Shown piece after piece: positions 60,674 to 64,000 of a stretch of DNA of 64,000 bases. The first letter of the stretch is position 1, and each line of letters begins with the position of its first letter. The DNA is from Hormiphora californensis (Eukaryota > Ctenophora > Tentaculata > Cydippida > Pleurobrachiidae). The position numbers were made by a program, and so were the translations under genes. The stretch lies in contig CM035360.1 of the NCBI GenBank assembly GCA_020137815.1, positions 2,679,078-2,743,077 on the forward strand, given 5' to 3'. The notes below the pieces were generated by a model. The model made no database searches, was not told the origin of the DNA, and saw only the letters and a list, made by a program, of their open reading frames with translations.

Positions 60674-62033
60674 TGAGGGCTGTTTCTCTATCTGAACCAT
60701 CTCCGCTCCATATCCATCTGCTTCTTTTCGCAGTAAGTCAGCCTTATTCTAAACAGTTTTCCCCTTCTACCATACAACCCCCGCTCCCCCACACCCACAT
60801 AATCTACCCATACTTTATACCCGCCCCTCCGTCACATCCTTCTACATTCATTTCCCCCTTGGCCTTTATTCCTCCCCTCCATCTCCCCCTTTTTCCTTCT
60901 CTCCTTCTTCCTCTACTCATTCATTCCCCCTTCATCTCCCTCTCCATCCGTTCCTTCATTCCCCTTTTATCCTACCACTTTACCCCCCCCCCCCTTCGAC
61001 CTTCGCCCTCCTTCGTCCACGCTTTCTAGATAGTGGATACCCATTTATTTCCCACTTCATCCCCCATCTCCTTCATTCCCCCTTTATCCTCTCCTCCATT
61101 TCCCCCTCTCCTCCATATCCCGTCCGTATCCACTATAAGATCGAGTAAAGTGTGTATCAATTTAGTCTCTCTCATTTGTACTAACCCTTCTTTACCTCTC
61201 CCAGGATTCCGATAGTACGGCTGAAAATTTGATACTCTGGATTGGTGGTGCATTTATCAATCTAAAAGTAACTTCCAGTGACTCGAATTCATCATGTGGA
61301 CACTATGATTACTTTTCGCAGTAAGTCGGCCTCCCTTATTCCAAACAGTTTTCCCCTTCTACCATACAACCCCCGCTCCACCACACCCACATAATCTACC
61401 CATACTGTATACCAGCCCCTCCGTCACATCCTTCTACATTCATTTCCCCTTGGCCTGCTATTCCTCCCCTCAAATCCCCTCCATCTCCCCCTTTTTCCTT
61501 CTCTCCTTCTTCCTCTACTCATTCATTCCCCCTTCATATCCCCCTTCCATCCGTTTTTTCATTTCCCCATTTTATCCTACCCCTTTATCCCCCGTCGACC
61601 TTCGCCCTCCTTCGTCCACCCTTTCTAGATGGTAGATACCCATTCATCCTCCATCTCCTCCTTCATTCCCCCTTTATCCTCTCCTCCATTTCCCCCTTCG
61701 TTCTCCTCTCCTACTTCCTCTATTCTCATTCCACCACTTCATCCTTCCCATCTATCTCCCCATTCATCTATATCTCCTCCTTCACCCCCCCCCCCTTTAT
61801 CCTCCACCGAACTAATCTTTCATTTTCTCCACTCTTTCTCTCCCCAGCTCCCCTCCATCATTCTCCTCTTTTTGGTTACCAAGAGCTTTTGCGGAGGGGT
61901 TAGGGGTAATTTCATTACCAACTCCTTTCATATACTGAAGCCCTGGGGACCATAGGTGAGGGATTTCTCTATCTGAAGTTCAGATTCTGAACCTTGTGTA
62001 GCTCAGACTGGATTTCATTTCATAATCTGCGAT

Positions 62034-62080
62034 GGTTACGAAATAACCCCTTTAAAGTTTAAAGGGGTTATTTCGTAACC
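62034..62080. repeat. 47-base perfect palindrome (copy B)
   Basis: Identical to 11465-11511. Confidence 0.9.
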
Positions 62081-62899
62081 AAACTCACTGTGTGGTGTAT
62101 GCACTATGATCCACCCCTTCATTTGGCCACATTGATACCCGACTGAGATCGATCTCAGGAGCGAGAATAGGTTGCAATGGAGCCAACCCCTTCATCTAAC
62201 CCCACCCTCATCTACCTCTCTTTCTTCATTTGTTCCCTTCATTCTCCTTCGCCATTTCCTCCTTCTATTCATTCCTCCGGTCCTGCTTCATGCCCGTCCT
62301 GTACTCATCCATCTCCCCCTCTATCTCAACCTCTGTCTCCAACAACTCTCTCTACAACAACTCTCTCTACAACACCGATGGGAAGATGAAATCGGCTCCT
62401 GCTATCCACGCTCGGGAATCTGGACACACCATGGACTGGAATTCTACATCTATCCTCTCCTCTTCTTCCTCCTGCCTCAGTCTAAATCTACTCGAACAAG
62501 CGCCTATTCACACTCTTCAACCGGCGATTAACCGAACAGATAAAGTTCCTACTGTCAACCTTCAATGGACTCACCTTCTCCCCAGGATTGCCAACTCCTT
62601 CAAACCCCGACCTGCTGGCATCTCCATCAAACCTAGATCCCCCAAACCTGTTTCCTAATTCTCTTCAGCTCGGATCACCTCTTCTCCCTTCCCGTGGATC
62701 ACCTTCCTTGGGGTTAGTTACTTAGTTTGGTAGCCCGCAGTATGGTACATGTTCACAATTTTCATTTACATTTATCTCCTTCATCTTCCCATCCATCTCA
62801 TTCAATCCTCTCCTTCTTCATTTCTTCATAACATCCTTTAAATCTAGTTATAATCTAAGACATCTCCCGAACCTCGTCCTGTCTTATCTCCAAAGTATC

Positions 62900-63590
62900 A
62901 AACCTCACCCTGTCATCTCTCCCAAACATCACCCTGTCTTCTCTCCCAAACCTCACCATGTCTTCTTTCAAAAACCTCGTCATGTCTTATCTCCAAAGTA
63001 TCAAACCTCTTCTTTCAAAAACCTCGTCCTGTCTTATCTCCAAAGTATCAAACCTCACCCTGTCATCTCTTCCAAACCTCACCCTGTTTTCTCTCCCAAA
63101 CCTCACCATGTCTTCTCTCCCAAACCTCACCCTGTCTTCTCTCCCAAACGTCACCCTGTTTTCTCTCCCAAACATCACCCTGTCTTCTCTCCCAAACGTC
63201 ACCATGTCTTCTTTCCAAAACGTCACTACGTCTTCTCTCCCAAACATCACCCTGTCTTCTCTCCCAAACCTCACCATGTCTTCTTTCAAAAACCTCGTCC
63301 TGTCTTATCTTCCAAACCTCACCCTGTCTTCTCTCTCAAACCTCACCATGTCTTCTCTCCCAAACCTCACCCTGTCTTCTCTCCCAAACCTCACCCTGTC
63401 TTCTCTCCCAAACATCACCCTGTCTTCTCTCCCAAACGTCACTACGTCTTCTCTCCCAAACCTCACCCTGTCTTCTCTCCCAAACCTCACCCTGTCTTCT
63501 CTCCCAAACCTCACCCTGTCTTCTCTCCCAAACCTCACCCTGTCTTCTCTCCCGAACCCCACCCTGTATTCTCTCCCGAACCCCACCAGC
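62900..63590 (+). repeat. 24-bp minisatellite, expanded in copy B
   Basis: Nearly 700 bases of the same TCTCCCAAACCTCACCCTGT unit as in copy A, with interspersed TTTCAAAAACCTCGTCCTGT variants that form a higher-order pattern. Confidence 0.9.
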
Positions 63591-64000
63591 ACCCTGTCTT
63601 ATCTCCCAAACCTCGCCCCATATTCTCTGCCGAGTGTTCTGTTTGTCACTGTAATCTGGATACCACAGTAGCTAGGGTATTTTGTGATCTCATCTCTCTC
63701 CACCTCTCAGGTCCCTGGTCCCAGTTTAATGATTGGTTACGATCCGAACCTGGGACAGATTGCAGTTAAATGCCGCATTCGTTGCGGTATACATCGGGTT
63801 GTCGTCAAATAAATAGATGAACAATAGTGTTGATACTGCTGATATGATAGACTATCTTTGGTGATATTTGTGATATCCCGGTGATATTTTATAAATCTCT
63901 GTGGGCTAAAGAATGGATTAGGGGTTGATTATGCCACTTCCCAATTGCTGACAGTCAGGATAAAATATTATTTACAAATTACATCTCATGTGTTATTTTG

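Larger units (their letters stand above)
57785..64000 (+). repeat. Large duplicated segment, copy B (continues past the window)
   Basis: Direct repeat of 9238-13142, beginning TTGAAAAGCGCTGCC. It is longer because of a 1.36-kb insertion (58288-59652), an extra tandem copy of a segment around 61200-61320 and a longer 24-bp minisatellite. Between about 62320 and 62690 it holds sequence different from copy A (11780-12125), with an open frame of about 140 codons (62230-62658). It still matches copy A at the last base of the window. Confidence 0.85.

Noticed and set aside
62958-63671. 237-codon ORF of SLPNLTLS repeats and its antisense partner
   Set aside because: Produced by the 24-bp minisatellite; no non-repetitive coding sequence attached.

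Overview
The window is nuclear DNA from an animal, probably an early-branching invertebrate such as a sponge or cnidarian; the clade is an inference. GT-AG introns with matching phases, orthologues of metazoan genes (SEL1L, the ciliary gene RSPH10B, EIF1AD, a mitochondrial ribosomal protein), LINE and hAT transposons and very abundant inverted-repeat elements all point to an animal. There is no bacterial or viral gene organisation.

Layout. 0.3-0.7 kb: start of a secreted Cys-rich protein gene (minus). 0.87-3.13 kb: an internally deleted LINE. 3.43-4.8 kb: last exon of an EIF1AD-like gene and a two-exon multi-pass membrane protein. 5.5-7.5 kb: tRNA-like sequence and a rearranged LINE tail with RNase H. 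7.9-8.6 kb: mS23-like gene. 9.24-13.14 kb: first copy of a large duplicated segment. 14.4-16.5 kb: a 63-bp palindromic satellite between inverted flanks. 16.8-17.3 kb: end of an unrecognised gene. 18.4-20.1 kb: a membrane protein gene with a frameshift and its decayed paralogue. 20.8-27.9 kb: SEL1L (minus). 29.35-32.55 kb: an eight-exon coiled-coil gene. 34.5-36.6 kb: hAT transposase. 37.3-57.4 kb: RSPH10B (plus), 17 exons found, with a GPCR gene nested on the opposite strand in intron 5 and several fold-back elements in its introns. 57.8-64.0 kb: second copy of the large segment, running off the window.

The genes do not form one pathway. SEL1L serves ER-associated degradation, RSPH10B belongs to the ciliary radial spoke, mS23 and EIF1AD concern translation. 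The most unusual content is structural: long inverted-repeat elements with clear target-site duplications (TA, TTAA, GCCT, and 8-bp and 9-bp sites), several sharing a short internal motif; splice sites that have been multiplied by tandem repeats (six in-frame acceptors in SEL1L, a duplicated acceptor and a duplicated donor in RSPH10B); and long CT tracts placed directly before last-exon acceptors. Exon coordinates were read by eye from splice consensus, reading phase and remembered family similarity; no alignment or search was run.
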